Positions 34,387 to 43,365 of a DNA stretch of 64,000 bases are shown in pieces. Below the pieces are notes generated by a model, which saw only the letters and a program-made list of their open reading frames with translations, did not search any database and was not told the origin of the DNA. The stretch lies in assembly GCA_002753565.1 (NCBI GenBank), contig PEAM01000005.1, positions 1-64,000 on the forward strand, in the 5' to 3' direction. Source of the stretch: Magnetococcales bacterium (GTDB taxonomy: Bacteria; Pseudomonadota; Magnetococcia; Magnetococcales; JADFYX01). Each line of letters opens with the position of its first letter. The stretch's first letter is position 1. Made by a program: the position numbers and the translations under genes.

Positions 34387-37300
34387 TCAGTCCTTACCAT
34401 GCAGTCTAAGGTATGCCTTTAACCGTTGAAAACGATTATTCGTCGCCAATTGAGGTTCTTTTCTCACAATTTTTTCCAGGCAATTCCCCAACTCTGATGG
34501 TGGGTATTGTCTATCATCCTGGATCAACAGGTCCAGAAAGCTCAAGGCTGGTTCTGGAGACTGTATGCAAATTTCGGATTCGTGCAGTCTGTGTACAATA
34601 TAATCTGGGCTATCTAAGGGTTGCAACCAGTGTCGGAGCACTTTCACAGCCTCGGGAAATGCTTCTTGGGCCTCAATGCAGAGCATAGCAAAGCTCTCTG
34701 AAATATTTGACGAAATATTCTCACCTGACCTTGGCCATATTGATCGTAGATAGGGCAGTATCCTGTTCGTCCAATATTCGGATCTTTGGTCACCAGCACT
34801 TTCAAGCGCGCTGACAAGTGCCTCAGCAGCTTCATGTAGTCCTTCAGGTGGCAGCAACCCTGTAGCTGTAGCGAGATCAGCGTTGGAACATATATCGCCT
34901 GGGTTTAGAGCAACATACGCCAGAAATCTTGCATACTGGGTCTTGTAATCATCCAGAGACTCAAAATGGTTCACTGTTTCAAGGAACGGAATTTTGAGGG
35001 CTGCTATTAATGGATGGTACAGGCGTGGCGACCATAGGAAACTTTTCCATGCCGAAAGAGCATCAGCGGGAGAACGTTGCCACTCAAAAAGAGGTAAAAG
35101 GTTTTCTGTTGTCCACTCTTTGTCCACCCGAAACAGGGCAATGACATGTGCAGAGAGCAGTACGCGACCATGACGGAATTTTTCGATATTGGTGTTGCAA
35201 ATTTCTGAAAATATTGGAGTTAGTTCTTCTGGAAGACTTTGTCCATCCTCAGGTGACTTTTTGTACCACCAGTTCAATAGAGCATCGGTGACGATACCAA
35301 CCGGATGGTTTATGGCCCGGCCAACAGGATGATCGATTTCTCCGCTATTTGGATGATCCATTGCAAGAATACGGAGACAAAGGTTCAAAAACTGGGGTTC
35401 ATGAACTGTAATTTTTTTAGAAATATTTTTTAGCCATTGGCTGAGGGAGTGATCCAGAGATTTTAAAAATTCATCTGGAGCATTATCCAGTATGGGAGCC
35501 ATATAGTGCCAGGAGCGCTTGATTCGGGTTTCAGCAGACCAAGAAATTAATCCAGTACTCCAGCGATCAACTGGCCAGATATTTTCCTTCGATAGTGTGC
35601 ATAATGCGTACAGTGTCACACTATATTTTTCTTGACAAAGTTGTCTCCAGTCATCCTGCTTGGACTGTTCAGGTACTGGATATTGACGTAGATACGTCAC
35701 CAACTCATCTCTGCCGCGTGGAATTTGAATAAATTCTTTCCAAGGATCTCTATCTCCGACTCTAACCTCTCCCAACCAGTATGGGAACTCGTCCTTGTCA
35801 TCTTCAGCAATCTGCCATTGAGGATGTTTATTTGATAGTTCTGCCAGCCTCTCTTGAGCCCTGGTTCCCATCTTGCGGTCGACCGCAGCCATTTTTGCCA
35901 GTCTCAGCCATACTTCTTTTTCCATCCTCAGGGTCCATTGCTCTGGTTTAAGTTCACTTTTGTACATTTCCCGTGGGGGCCCGTTCAGAATGACTTTTTC
36001 CAATCTGGAGATTCCCTCTGGGTTGAGGTTTGTCGCTAGGTTTACCAGAAGGCGTATAGCCTCACGCTTCGTTTCACTTGTCCATACCCACCAACTGTCA
36101 TCAGCTAGAAACCACTCCAAGGCTTTTGTGGGCGGGATGATTTGGTTATGAGTGGCTGCAAAAAAAGAGAGTCTTTTGAATAGAGGAGAAGGTGTCTGCC
36201 ACCAGTTCTCGGCAGTCAAATGTGCTCTCAAAGGATTGATTTTGGCCGTTGCAAGCCATGCATCACGAGCCAAATCAATGAGAGCGGTCCGCTCATGGAA
36301 TTTATTGTTTTGTGGATGGTGGCTGATTGATGGTTGGTCCCAGTAGGATCGATCACTTTTTTCGTCTATTCCATCAAGCTGGTGCATCAGTTCCAGCATG
36401 TCTTTTAAAAGCATACTGAAATCAGATAATAGATCTGGAAGTGCTTCTTGCCATTGTTGGTTTTCTGATAGATTTTCCAAAGCGTGGTGAACGTTATCTG
36501 TTGTCAGAACGATCTCCAAATCAACAAGATCATTTGGCCGTTCCGGCTCTTTGGTTTCGACCTGTTCCTCATGCCAACGGTAGGGTTCGCGCAAGGAGAT
36601 ACGCGGAGTCAACATTTCGCGCAACTCCAACCGCACGGTCGGAGTTAGTCCGTTTTGATTGAAGTGATTGATCCAGTTGAACAGGTGCAATTGACGGTGA
36701 TGCAGGGATTTTACACGTCCGGTAAGAATAAATTGCCAGAGAGTGCGCATCGCTGGACGGGGAATAGCGTTCGGCGCATTGAGTCTGATTTTTTTCAACT
36801 CTTCCTGTTTGCTATCTCGTTCCAGCTTGTCAATTTCTCTAAGTTGATTTTCTATCTGCAATACAAACTCGTCATGAAGTTGCGCGCCGTGTTTGACAAC
36901 CCATAGTAACAGCGCAGGATCATCAAGATGGCGTGTCAACCAGCGAACCAAATGGGACATGACGGGATCAAATCGACTTCTGGTAAAACCCGCATCTACC
37001 GGAGTCATCCACTTAGCGAGATCATATGGAGCAGGTCTCCGCAGTAGGCTGAAAATCAAATCAGCATCTTTTTTTGGTTTTGGGGATATACCGAATCGTT
37101 CCAGGTCATCGTGACGGTAGCGTTCGTTGCAGAGTGTTTCCAACCAATCCAATGAGGGCACTGGATTAAAATCGGCAAATCGTTTGGCCGGTAGACCTTG
37201 AGGATCACTCAAGGCCCAAAGCAGACGGCCTACATAATCATCCTGCTTTGTGCTTGCCATGGGGCGGGCCAAGGCATAGTCAACGACAATCCGTTCTTTA

Positions 37301-38187
37301 CCGCTGATCCCATCGCGGTAGGTCTCCGCCCATACACGCAACGTCTTATGTAGATAGTAGTGGTGCCTATGTTCTTTATAGAGTATGGGCGTGACACTTT
37401 TTGTCTGCCATTCATTAGCCTGCTCTTTTTCTTGACCTTTTCTAAAACTACCAAAGGCGAACATCTCCGGCATAGACTCTCCCAGTAGACGGTCGGCGGC
37501 CAGGGCATCCATCATATAACGCAACACTTGGTCGTTAATGCTGTAACCGACAAAGCAGACCGTATAATTTCTCAGTAGTTCGCTTACAAAACGGGCTGCC
37601 CAGCGTTCTGTAAGGTAGGCCAGCCCAAAGTCTCCACTGGATGCCACCAGATGATCCAATTCATTTGGTGTGGGGTTCTCTGATAGCAGGCCATGTAAGT
37701 ATATCAGACCATCCCAACGGTTTTTGGGTACGGGCAGAAGCGGAGCGGAATAGTGTTTAACGCCAATAGATTTCCTGTTTATCACCTCTTCAAAGAGACG
37801 GTCAAAGTTGGTAGTGATCAGGCGAGTTCGGTTGTCTCGCGTTTTACCCAGGGTCAACAATGCCTTATGAGTGGCCATTGCATTGGTTAAACTAAGGTCT
37901 GGTTTGAGAATGGCTGGGAGTGTCTGACGGACGGTTTCACGTCCCCCGGCGATTCTTGCTTCCAGCAGGCCGATGGCTGTGTCGAACTGCTGGGCTTTGA
38001 TCGCGGATTTTTCAACGTCATTCTGGACTATACCCAATTCAGTAAAAATTCTATCCACCAACTTGCCAAAACCCGGCAGCCCGGCCGGGTAGGAGATGCC
38101 GGCACCGCAGAAAAACACAACACGCCCTTCTTCGTGTTGCTGAAGTAGGCGCTCTGGAATATCAGGTCCGCTTTTAATGAACTGCAT
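34387..38187 (-). CDS. SIR2-family defence protein with long C-terminal region (DUF4020-like)
   Basis: A 1266-residue protein. The N terminus is a SIR2-like NAD-binding domain: GAGIS at 28-32, TTNFDRLF at 125-132, the catalytic-type histidine in LHG (H165) and FVGYSIND at 212-219. About 900 helical residues follow, similar in size and layout to SIR2-DUF4020 proteins. Defence sirtuins of this kind deplete NAD after sensing phage, causing abortive infection; whether this one does so is inferred. It is divergent from hsdM across a 219-bp gap, so it is an independent unit next to the type I operon. Confidence 0.8.
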   Translation of the reverse strand: MQFIKSGPDIPERLLQQHEEGRVVFFCGAGISYPAGLPGFGKLVDRIFTELGIVQNDVEKSAIKAQQFDTAIGLLEARIAGGRETVRQTLPAILKPDLSLTNAMATHKALLTLGKTRDNRTRLITTNFDRLFEEVINRKSIGVKHYSAPLLPVPKNRWDGLIYLHGLLSENPTPNELDHLVASSGDFGLAYLTERWAARFVSELLRNYTVCFVGYSINDQVLRYMMDALAADRLLGESMPEMFAFGSFRKGQEKEQANEWQTKSVTPILYKEHRHHYYLHKTLRVWAETYRDGISGKERIVVDYALARPMASTKQDDYVGRLLWALSDPQGLPAKRFADFNPVPSLDWLETLCNERYRHDDLERFGISPKPKKDADLIFSLLRRPAPYDLAKWMTPVDAGFTRSRFDPVMSHLVRWLTRHLDDPALLLWVVKHGAQLHDEFVLQIENQLREIDKLERDSKQEELKKIRLNAPNAIPRPAMRTLWQFILTGRVKSLHHRQLHLFNWINHFNQNGLTPTVRLELREMLTPRISLREPYRWHEEQVETKEPERPNDLVDLEIVLTTDNVHHALENLSENQQWQEALPDLLSDFSMLLKDMLELMHQLDGIDEKSDRSYWDQPSISHHPQNNKFHERTALIDLARDAWLATAKINPLRAHLTAENWWQTPSPLFKRLSFFAATHNQIIPPTKALEWFLADDSWWVWTSETKREAIRLLVNLATNLNPEGISRLEKVILNGPPREMYKSELKPEQWTLRMEKEVWLRLAKMAAVDRKMGTRAQERLAELSNKHPQWQIAEDDKDEFPYWLGEVRVGDRDPWKEFIQIPRGRDELVTYLRQYPVPEQSKQDDWRQLCQEKYSVTLYALCTLSKENIWPVDRWSTGLISWSAETRIKRSWHYMAPILDNAPDEFLKSLDHSLSQWLKNISKKITVHEPQFLNLCLRILAMDHPNSGEIDHPVGRAINHPVGIVTDALLNWWYKKSPEDGQSLPEELTPIFSEICNTNIEKFRHGRVLLSAHVIALFRVDKEWTTENLLPLFEWQRSPADALSAWKSFLWSPRLYHPLIAALKIPFLETVNHFESLDDYKTQYARFLAYVALNPGDICSNADLATATGLLPPEGLHEAAEALVSALESAGDQRSEYWTNRILPYLRSIWPRSGENISSNISESFAMLCIEAQEAFPEAVKVLRHWLQPLDSPDYIVHRLHESEICIQSPEPALSFLDLLIQDDRQYPPSELGNCLEKIVRKEPQLATNNRFQRLKAYLRLHGKD

Positions 38188-38406
38188 CGTTTATGAATCC
38201 GTAAAAACAAAGTATTGGCTGATTTCCTAGAACAATATTGGCACACTGCTAAACTTTTATCTTTTTATGTTCGATCAAGAGCTTTAAAACATGATTCAAG
38301 TTTAAGATGTTGTGATAATAACAGGAACATGGTTTGACGCACCATAGCAAATCCGCATAAGATAACCGATAGAAAAAAGTAATCCCATCAAGGGGGAAAG
38401 CAACAG
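38188..38406. promoter_or_regulatory. Divergent promoter region between SIR2 gene and hsdM
   Basis: This is the only non-coding space between the divergent SIR2-DUF4020-like gene and the type I operon, so it must contain both promoters. It is AT-rich on both sides. Directly before hsdM is the ribosome-binding site AAGGGGGAAAG. No clear -35/-10 pair could be fixed by eye. Confidence 0.5.
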
Positions 38407-40071
38407 ATGAAAAGTGGTGAGCAGAAATTTTTAAACGATCTGGACAAGAAGCTCTGGAATGCGGCGGATCGGTTGCGTTCCAGCCTGGATGCGGCAGTTT
38501 ATAAACATGCGGTGTTGGGGTTGATTTTTCTGAAATACGTCAGTGACTCCTTTGATGAGCGGCGGGAGGAGTTGCGGCGTCAGTTCCAGGAGCCTGATCA
38601 TGAATATTACCTGGACCCTGACGATTTCGACAGTGAGGAGATGCGCATTGAGGAGATTGAAAGCGAACTGGAGGTGCGGGACTATTACACCGAGAAAAAT
38701 GTCTTCTGGGTACCGCATCAAGCCCGTTGGCAAACGCTGCAAAATTTAGCGGCCCTCCCTCCTGGCGCAGAGCTGCCCTGGATCAACGGTAACGGCAATC
38801 CGGCCCGGATGAAAACCCTGGGCCGTTTGATTGATGATGCCTTGGAAGTCATCGAGAAGGATAACCCCAAGCTCAAGGGAATTCTCAACCGTAACTATGC
38901 CTCGTTGCAATTGGAGCAGGACAAACTTCTGGCTCTTATCAACGAGGTGATCGGTACCATTCCGTTTAAGCATGAATCCCTCCATTCCAAAGATATCCTG
39001 GGCCATGTCTACGAATATTTTCTTGGCCAATTTGCCCTGGCAGAGGGGAAAAAGGGTGGGCAGTTTTTCACTCCTAAGTCCATCGTGACGCTCATCGTCG
39101 AGATGCTCCAACCCTATCAGGGGCGGGTCTATGATCCGGCTATGGGCTCTGGGGGGTTTTTCGTGCAGAGCGAGCGGTTTATCAAGGAGCGAGGCGGCAA
39201 GTTGGGCAATCTATCCGTCTATGGGCAGGAGTCCAACCCCACCACTTGGCGTTTGGCGGCTATGAATATGGTCATTCGGGGCATCGACTTTAATTTTGGT
39301 CGGGCTCCGGCGGACTCTTTTACCAGTGATCAACACCCGGATTTGCGGGCTGATACGGTGATGGCCAATCCCCCCTTCAACATGAATGAGTGGTGGAACG
39401 AAAAGCTGGCCGATGATCCCCGCTGGGATATTGCCGGAACGCCCCCCCAGGGCAACTCCAACTTTGCCTGGCTTCAGCACATGCTCTATCACTTGGCCCC
39501 CAACGGTTCTCTGGGGCTGCTCTTGGCCAACGGTTCCATGAGCTCCAACACCAATAATGAGGGGACCATTCGAAAGAACCTTATCGAAAAGGATCTGGTG
39601 GAGTGTATGGTGGCCCTGCCTGGGCAGTTGTTCACCAATACCCAGATTCCCGCCTGTATCTGGTTTTTAACCCGCAATAAAAAGTCCCATGCCGGTAAAC
39701 GAGACCGCAGCCAGAAGTTCCTGTTTATCGATGCCCGCCAGTTGGGCTACATGAAAGACCGGGTTCTTCGGGATTTCAAGCCGAAGGATATCAAGGATAT
39801 TGCCGACTCCTTCCATGCCTGGCAGAAGGGCGAAGATTACGAGGACAAACCCGGCTTCTGTGCTTCAGTGAATCTTGAGGATATCCGCAAACATGACCAT
39901 GTGCTTACGCCAGGGCGTTATGTGGGGGCTGCGGAAGAAGAAGATGACGGGGAGCCCTTCCCGGAGAAGATGCAGCGTTTGACTGGGCAATTAAAGGAAC
40001 AGCTTACCCAGAGTGCAGAGTTGGAGAAGGCGATCCGAAAAAATCTGGGGGGGCTAGGTTATGACCTATAG
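38407..40071 (+). CDS. hsdM: Type I restriction-modification DNA methyltransferase subunit HsdM
   Basis: A 554-residue N6-adenine methyltransferase. The N-terminal helical domain starts FLNDLDKKLWNAADRLRSSLD. The SAM-binding motif DPAMGSGGF is at 243-251 and the catalytic NPPF at 321-324. With HsdS it methylates host target sites and, with HsdR, forms the restriction complex. Its start is backed by AAGGGGGAAAG. Its last 11 bases overlap the start of the TIGR02391 gene. The C-terminal 35 residues (MQRLTGQLKEQL...AIRKNLGGLGY) recur as a separate frame before hsdS, showing that this hsdM and its downstream gene were brought in by recombination. Confidence 0.95.
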   Translation: MKSGEQKFLNDLDKKLWNAADRLRSSLDAAVYKHAVLGLIFLKYVSDSFDERREELRRQFQEPDHEYYLDPDDFDSEEMRIEEIESELEVRDYYTEKNVFWVPHQARWQTLQNLAALPPGAELPWINGNGNPARMKTLGRLIDDALEVIEKDNPKLKGILNRNYASLQLEQDKLLALINEVIGTIPFKHESLHSKDILGHVYEYFLGQFALAEGKKGGQFFTPKSIVTLIVEMLQPYQGRVYDPAMGSGGFFVQSERFIKERGGKLGNLSVYGQESNPTTWRLAAMNMVIRGIDFNFGRAPADSFTSDQHPDLRADTVMANPPFNMNEWWNEKLADDPRWDIAGTPPQGNSNFAWLQHMLYHLAPNGSLGLLLANGSMSSNTNNEGTIRKNLIEKDLVECMVALPGQLFTNTQIPACIWFLTRNKKSHAGKRDRSQKFLFIDARQLGYMKDRVLRDFKPKDIKDIADSFHAWQKGEDYEDKPGFCASVNLEDIRKHDHVLTPGRYVGAAEEEDDGEPFPEKMQRLTGQLKEQLTQSAELEKAIRKNLGGLGYDL

Positions 40072-40684
40072 TGTGGATATCAATATCCAGATCTCAGACG
40101 ATGCCGCCAAGGCTATTGTAGCGGGAGCCTGTTTTCTGGGGGCTTGTTGGCTTGCATATAAATACTTTGAAAATCTGGATGAAAAAGCCATTCCGCTACC
40201 CAAACAGGCTAAAGGGTATTCTGAACTCCCAGAATTATCTCCTCAAACCTTTGATGAGCTTGGATTTCACCCCCTTGTAAAAAAGCGGGCTGCGAAATCA
40301 TTTCACGCGGGTGACTTTGTCTCTTCGGTACGCACGGCTTCTATTGCTCTATTCGATCTTATTCGGATCAAGAGCGGTATTGATTCCGCCGATGCGACAC
40401 GACTTATTCAACTTGCTTTTCGGGGGGAACCGAAAAAAGGGGTGTCAGCGCGTCTATCCTTTCAAAATCTTGCCCCCAATCATGTCACCAATATGGGTGA
40501 CGGTTATATTCAGATGTTCGAAGGGTTTGCCAAAACCATTCGCAAGGTCCACATGCATGCCCAAATCACCATCACCAAAGCGCGTGCACTGAAAGAGATT
40601 AGTTTAGCCTGTTATTTGGCAGAAGTGATTGAAGAAAATACCGTTCTTGCCATTGAAGATGGAGGGGAAGGTGATGAAGTTTAA
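40061..40684 (+). CDS. TIGR02391-family protein inserted between hsdM and hsdS
   Basis: A 207-residue protein with an N-terminal hydrophobic helix (AAKAIVAGACFLGACWLAYKYF, residues 14-35) that may anchor it in the membrane. A TIGR02391-type helical domain follows (LGFHPLVKKRAAKSFHAGDFVSSVRTASIALFDLIRIKSG, about 68-107). This family occurs in Abi-like and HEPN-associated settings; its activity is unproven. It starts 11 bases inside hsdM and its own end overlaps the duplicated hsdM tail by 11 bases. The locus was therefore rebuilt around it, and co-translation with the restriction genes is kept. Confidence 0.75.
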   Translation: MTYSVDINIQISDDAAKAIVAGACFLGACWLAYKYFENLDEKAIPLPKQAKGYSELPELSPQTFDELGFHPLVKKRAAKSFHAGDFVSSVRTASIALFDLIRIKSGIDSADATRLIQLAFRGEPKKGVSARLSFQNLAPNHVTNMGDGYIQMFEGFAKTIRKVHMHAQITITKARALKEISLACYLAEVIEENTVLAIEDGGEGDEV

Positions 40685-40808
40685 GAGTCAGAAAATCCAC
40701 CCAGTTGAGCAATGGCAGCGGTTTACTGGCCAGTTAAAGGATCAGCTTGCCCATAGCGCAGAGTTGGAAAAGGTAATCCGAAATAAATCTAGAGGGGCTG
40801 GGGTATGA
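40674..40808 (+). pseudogene. Duplicate of the hsdM 3' end, before hsdS
   Basis: A 43-codon frame whose product (WQRFTGQLKDQLAHSAELE...VIR) matches the last part of HsdM (MQRLTGQLKEQLTQSAELE...AIR). It ends in GTATGAG, overlapping the hsdS start by four bases, just as an ancestral hsdM would have overlapped hsdS. The DNA copies are clearly homologous but diverged, so this is the leftover tail of a former hsdM rather than a fresh duplication. It may still serve translational coupling to hsdS. Confidence 0.8.
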
Positions 40809-42199
40809 GTGTTGAGTGGACCTTGGTTTCATTGGCAGAGCTATATGATATTCGCTCTGGTCTTTCGAAACCAGCAAAGGATTTTGGCTCCGGATACCCG
40901 TTTCTCTCATTTAAGGACGTGTTTTACAATTACTTTGTCCCTGAAAATCTTACAGAATTAGTGCAAACGAGTGAGCGAGAGCGGGAGTCATGTTCGGTCA
41001 GGAGGGGGGATGTCTTTTTAACTCGAACAAGCGAGACTGTGAACGAACTTGGCATGAGCTCAGTTGCATTAAAAGATTATGAACAGGCAACTTTCAATGG
41101 ATTTTCAAAACGTTTGAGGCCAAAGGCTGGCACATCTTTGCTACCGGAGTATGTGGGGTACTATTTGAGAAGCTTATTTTTCAGAAAAGAAATGATGGCT
41201 TTCTCGAATATGATGTCAACCCGAGCCAGCCTTAACAATGAGATGATCGGGAGGTTAAGGTTGCTGGTTCCTCCACCTGATAAACAGGAATCCATAGCCC
41301 GCATACTCAAAAGTCTTGACGACAAAATTACCCTAAACCGCCAGATCAACCAAACCCTGGAGGAGATGGCTCGGACGATTTTCAAGAGTTGGTTTGTGGA
41401 TTTCGACCAGGTGAAGGCCAAGGTTGCCGCCCGTGAGGCTGGAGAAGACCTGGAGCGAGCTGCCATGGTCGCCATCAGCGGTAAATCCCCCGACGAACTG
41501 GGGCAGATGCCCGCCGATAAATTCTCCGAACTGACCGCCACTGCCGCTCTTTTTCCTGATGAATTGGTGGAGTCGGAGTTGGGGATGATTCCGAGGGGGT
41601 GGAGAGTAAGCACGATTGGAGACGAGGTCAGCATTTTCGGGGGAGCCACACCAAGCACTAAAAATGGCGCGTTCTGGAAGGGAGGGACTTTTTTCTGGGC
41701 AACCCCGAAAGACTTGTCTGGGATGCAAGCCCCAATTCTCTACAAAACACAACGCCAGATTACCAAGCTTGGAGTGGACAAAATCAGCAGTGGGCAATTG
41801 CCTTCTGGCACGGTACTGATGTCGTCAAGGGCTCCTGTAGGCTATCTAGCTATATCGGCTGTCGAAATTTCTGTGAACCAAGGATTTATTGCAATGTTTT
41901 GCGACAAGTCGCTCCCCAATCATTGGGTGTATCAGTGGCTTGCATCCAGCATGGATCAAATTAAGCTCAGAGCGAGTGGTACAACATTTTCTGAGATCAG
42001 CAAAAAGAACTTTAAACCAATACCAGTCATAGTGCCTACACAAAATATTCTCGCACAGTATGAAGAATCTGCGCACCCACTTTTTTCTGAAATTGAGGCT
42101 CTCTCAAAAGAGACTGAAAATTTGGAAGAAACCAGAGACACCCTCCTGCCAAGACTTCTTTCAGGAGAAATCGATCTGAATGCTGTCATGAAAGAGTGA
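40805..42199 (+). CDS. hsdS: Type I restriction specificity subunit HsdS
   Basis: A 464-residue specificity subunit with two target-recognition domains (about 1-165 and 265-430). They are separated by a conserved helical spacer (LDDKITLNRQINQTLEEMARTIFKSWFVDFDQV, from about 175) and followed by the C-terminal repeat ending LLPRLLSGEIDL. HsdS sets the bipartite DNA sequence that the complex recognises. The start overlaps the hsdM-tail remnant by four bases. The next gene begins 8 bases downstream with its own GAGGGG site. Confidence 0.93.
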   Translation: MSVEWTLVSLAELYDIRSGLSKPAKDFGSGYPFLSFKDVFYNYFVPENLTELVQTSERERESCSVRRGDVFLTRTSETVNELGMSSVALKDYEQATFNGFSKRLRPKAGTSLLPEYVGYYLRSLFFRKEMMAFSNMMSTRASLNNEMIGRLRLLVPPPDKQESIARILKSLDDKITLNRQINQTLEEMARTIFKSWFVDFDQVKAKVAAREAGEDLERAAMVAISGKSPDELGQMPADKFSELTATAALFPDELVESELGMIPRGWRVSTIGDEVSIFGGATPSTKNGAFWKGGTFFWATPKDLSGMQAPILYKTQRQITKLGVDKISSGQLPSGTVLMSSRAPVGYLAISAVEISVNQGFIAMFCDKSLPNHWVYQWLASSMDQIKLRASGTTFSEISKKNFKPIPVIVPTQNILAQYEESAHPLFSEIEALSKETENLEETRDTLLPRLLSGEIDLNAVMKE

Positions 42200-42207
42200 G
42201 GGGAAAT

Positions 42208-43365
42208 ATGTCAACAGAACAGGACAAGCAACAGAGCAAAGAAGCAATCTCCATGATTGAAGGGCTTCTTCAGGAAAAATTCAGAAACAAATCAGAATTT
42301 AATTCTTATTATGACAAAGATGGAGCCGTTACAATAAAGAGTTTGGCTAACAGCGATGATTCAACAGTTGTTGTTCATACGTATAATCCAAGCGAGGTTC
42401 TTTGGTGGGTAGACCGAAAAACTTACCAGGATGAGTATGATGATTGGGAAAATAAAAGCATTGGGACCTATTATCAAGATATACTTGAGTTTTTTGTAGA
42501 AACAGATCAATTAGACGCTATACGCGGGTTGGTAGAAGCTGTCAGGATGAGACGTATGGTGCCATTTGTTGGTGCTGGTATATCAAAAGATTACAACAAA
42601 GAATACTTACTGTGGGGGCAAGCTTTAACAAAAATTGGCAAAAAGCTTGCTCTTTCGTCAGAAGTGGAAAAAATACTTGGACAGGGTAATTTCCTAGAGG
42701 CTGCACAGCTACTATTTGATAAAGACAGCATTCAGTTTATTAACTTTATACAAACTCGTTTTTCTACAAAACAAGCTGATAACAACGATGCAAAGGCTGT
42801 TTCCTTATTGCCTGAAATTTCACATGGGTGTGTGGTTACCACGAACCTTGACGATGTCCTTGAGCAAGTCTTTAGCGAGAGGAATATGCACTTTATCGGT
42901 TATATGCATGGTACTCAGGCCGGAGGCTCTTTTGTTTCTAATCTGACGAGAGGAAAGCGTTGTATTTTAAAGCTCCATGGGCATGCCAATGATCAACATA
43001 CTCACATTTTTACAGAAGGCCAATACAACTGTGCATATGGTAACCCAGTAAATTTTTCAGAAGATTTGCCAAAAACTCTGCGTCAAATTTATATTTCCCA
43101 GACTCTACTTTTCCTTGGTTGTTCAATGACCAAGGACAAAACTCTAGATCTGTTTCAAAACGTTTGCAGTGATAATCACTTCATTGTTCCTCAGCACTTC
43201 GCTCTTTTGGAGCAACCAAAACTTGCTGATATTACAAGTAAAACTGAAAGCAGACTTCTTCAGCTAAACATCCAGCCGATTTGGTATCCTAATGAACATC
43301 ATGAAAATGTTTTAAGATTTCTTGAGCTCATTAGAGATGCATCATCAGGAAAGGTGACGATATGA
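42208..43365 (+). CDS. SIR2-like protein embedded between hsdS and hsdR
   Basis: A 385-residue protein from ATG 42208 (GAGGGGAA upstream). An N-terminal stretch of about 115 residues precedes a SIR2-like domain: VGAGIS at 121-126, TTNLDD at 211-216, LHG with H257 (KLHGHA), and FLGCSMTKD near 310. The probable activity is NAD hydrolysis or binding. It lies exactly between hsdS and hsdR, the place held by prrC in the EcoprrI locus, and overlaps hsdR by four bases. A toxin silenced by the restriction complex is a plausible role. Its composition is more AT-rich than hsdR, suggesting a separate origin. Confidence 0.8.
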   Translation: MSTEQDKQQSKEAISMIEGLLQEKFRNKSEFNSYYDKDGAVTIKSLANSDDSTVVVHTYNPSEVLWWVDRKTYQDEYDDWENKSIGTYYQDILEFFVETDQLDAIRGLVEAVRMRRMVPFVGAGISKDYNKEYLLWGQALTKIGKKLALSSEVEKILGQGNFLEAAQLLFDKDSIQFINFIQTRFSTKQADNNDAKAVSLLPEISHGCVVTTNLDDVLEQVFSERNMHFIGYMHGTQAGGSFVSNLTRGKRCILKLHGHANDQHTHIFTEGQYNCAYGNPVNFSEDLPKTLRQIYISQTLLFLGCSMTKDKTLDLFQNVCSDNHFIVPQHFALLEQPKLADITSKTESRLLQLNIQPIWYPNEHHENVLRFLELIRDASSGKVTI

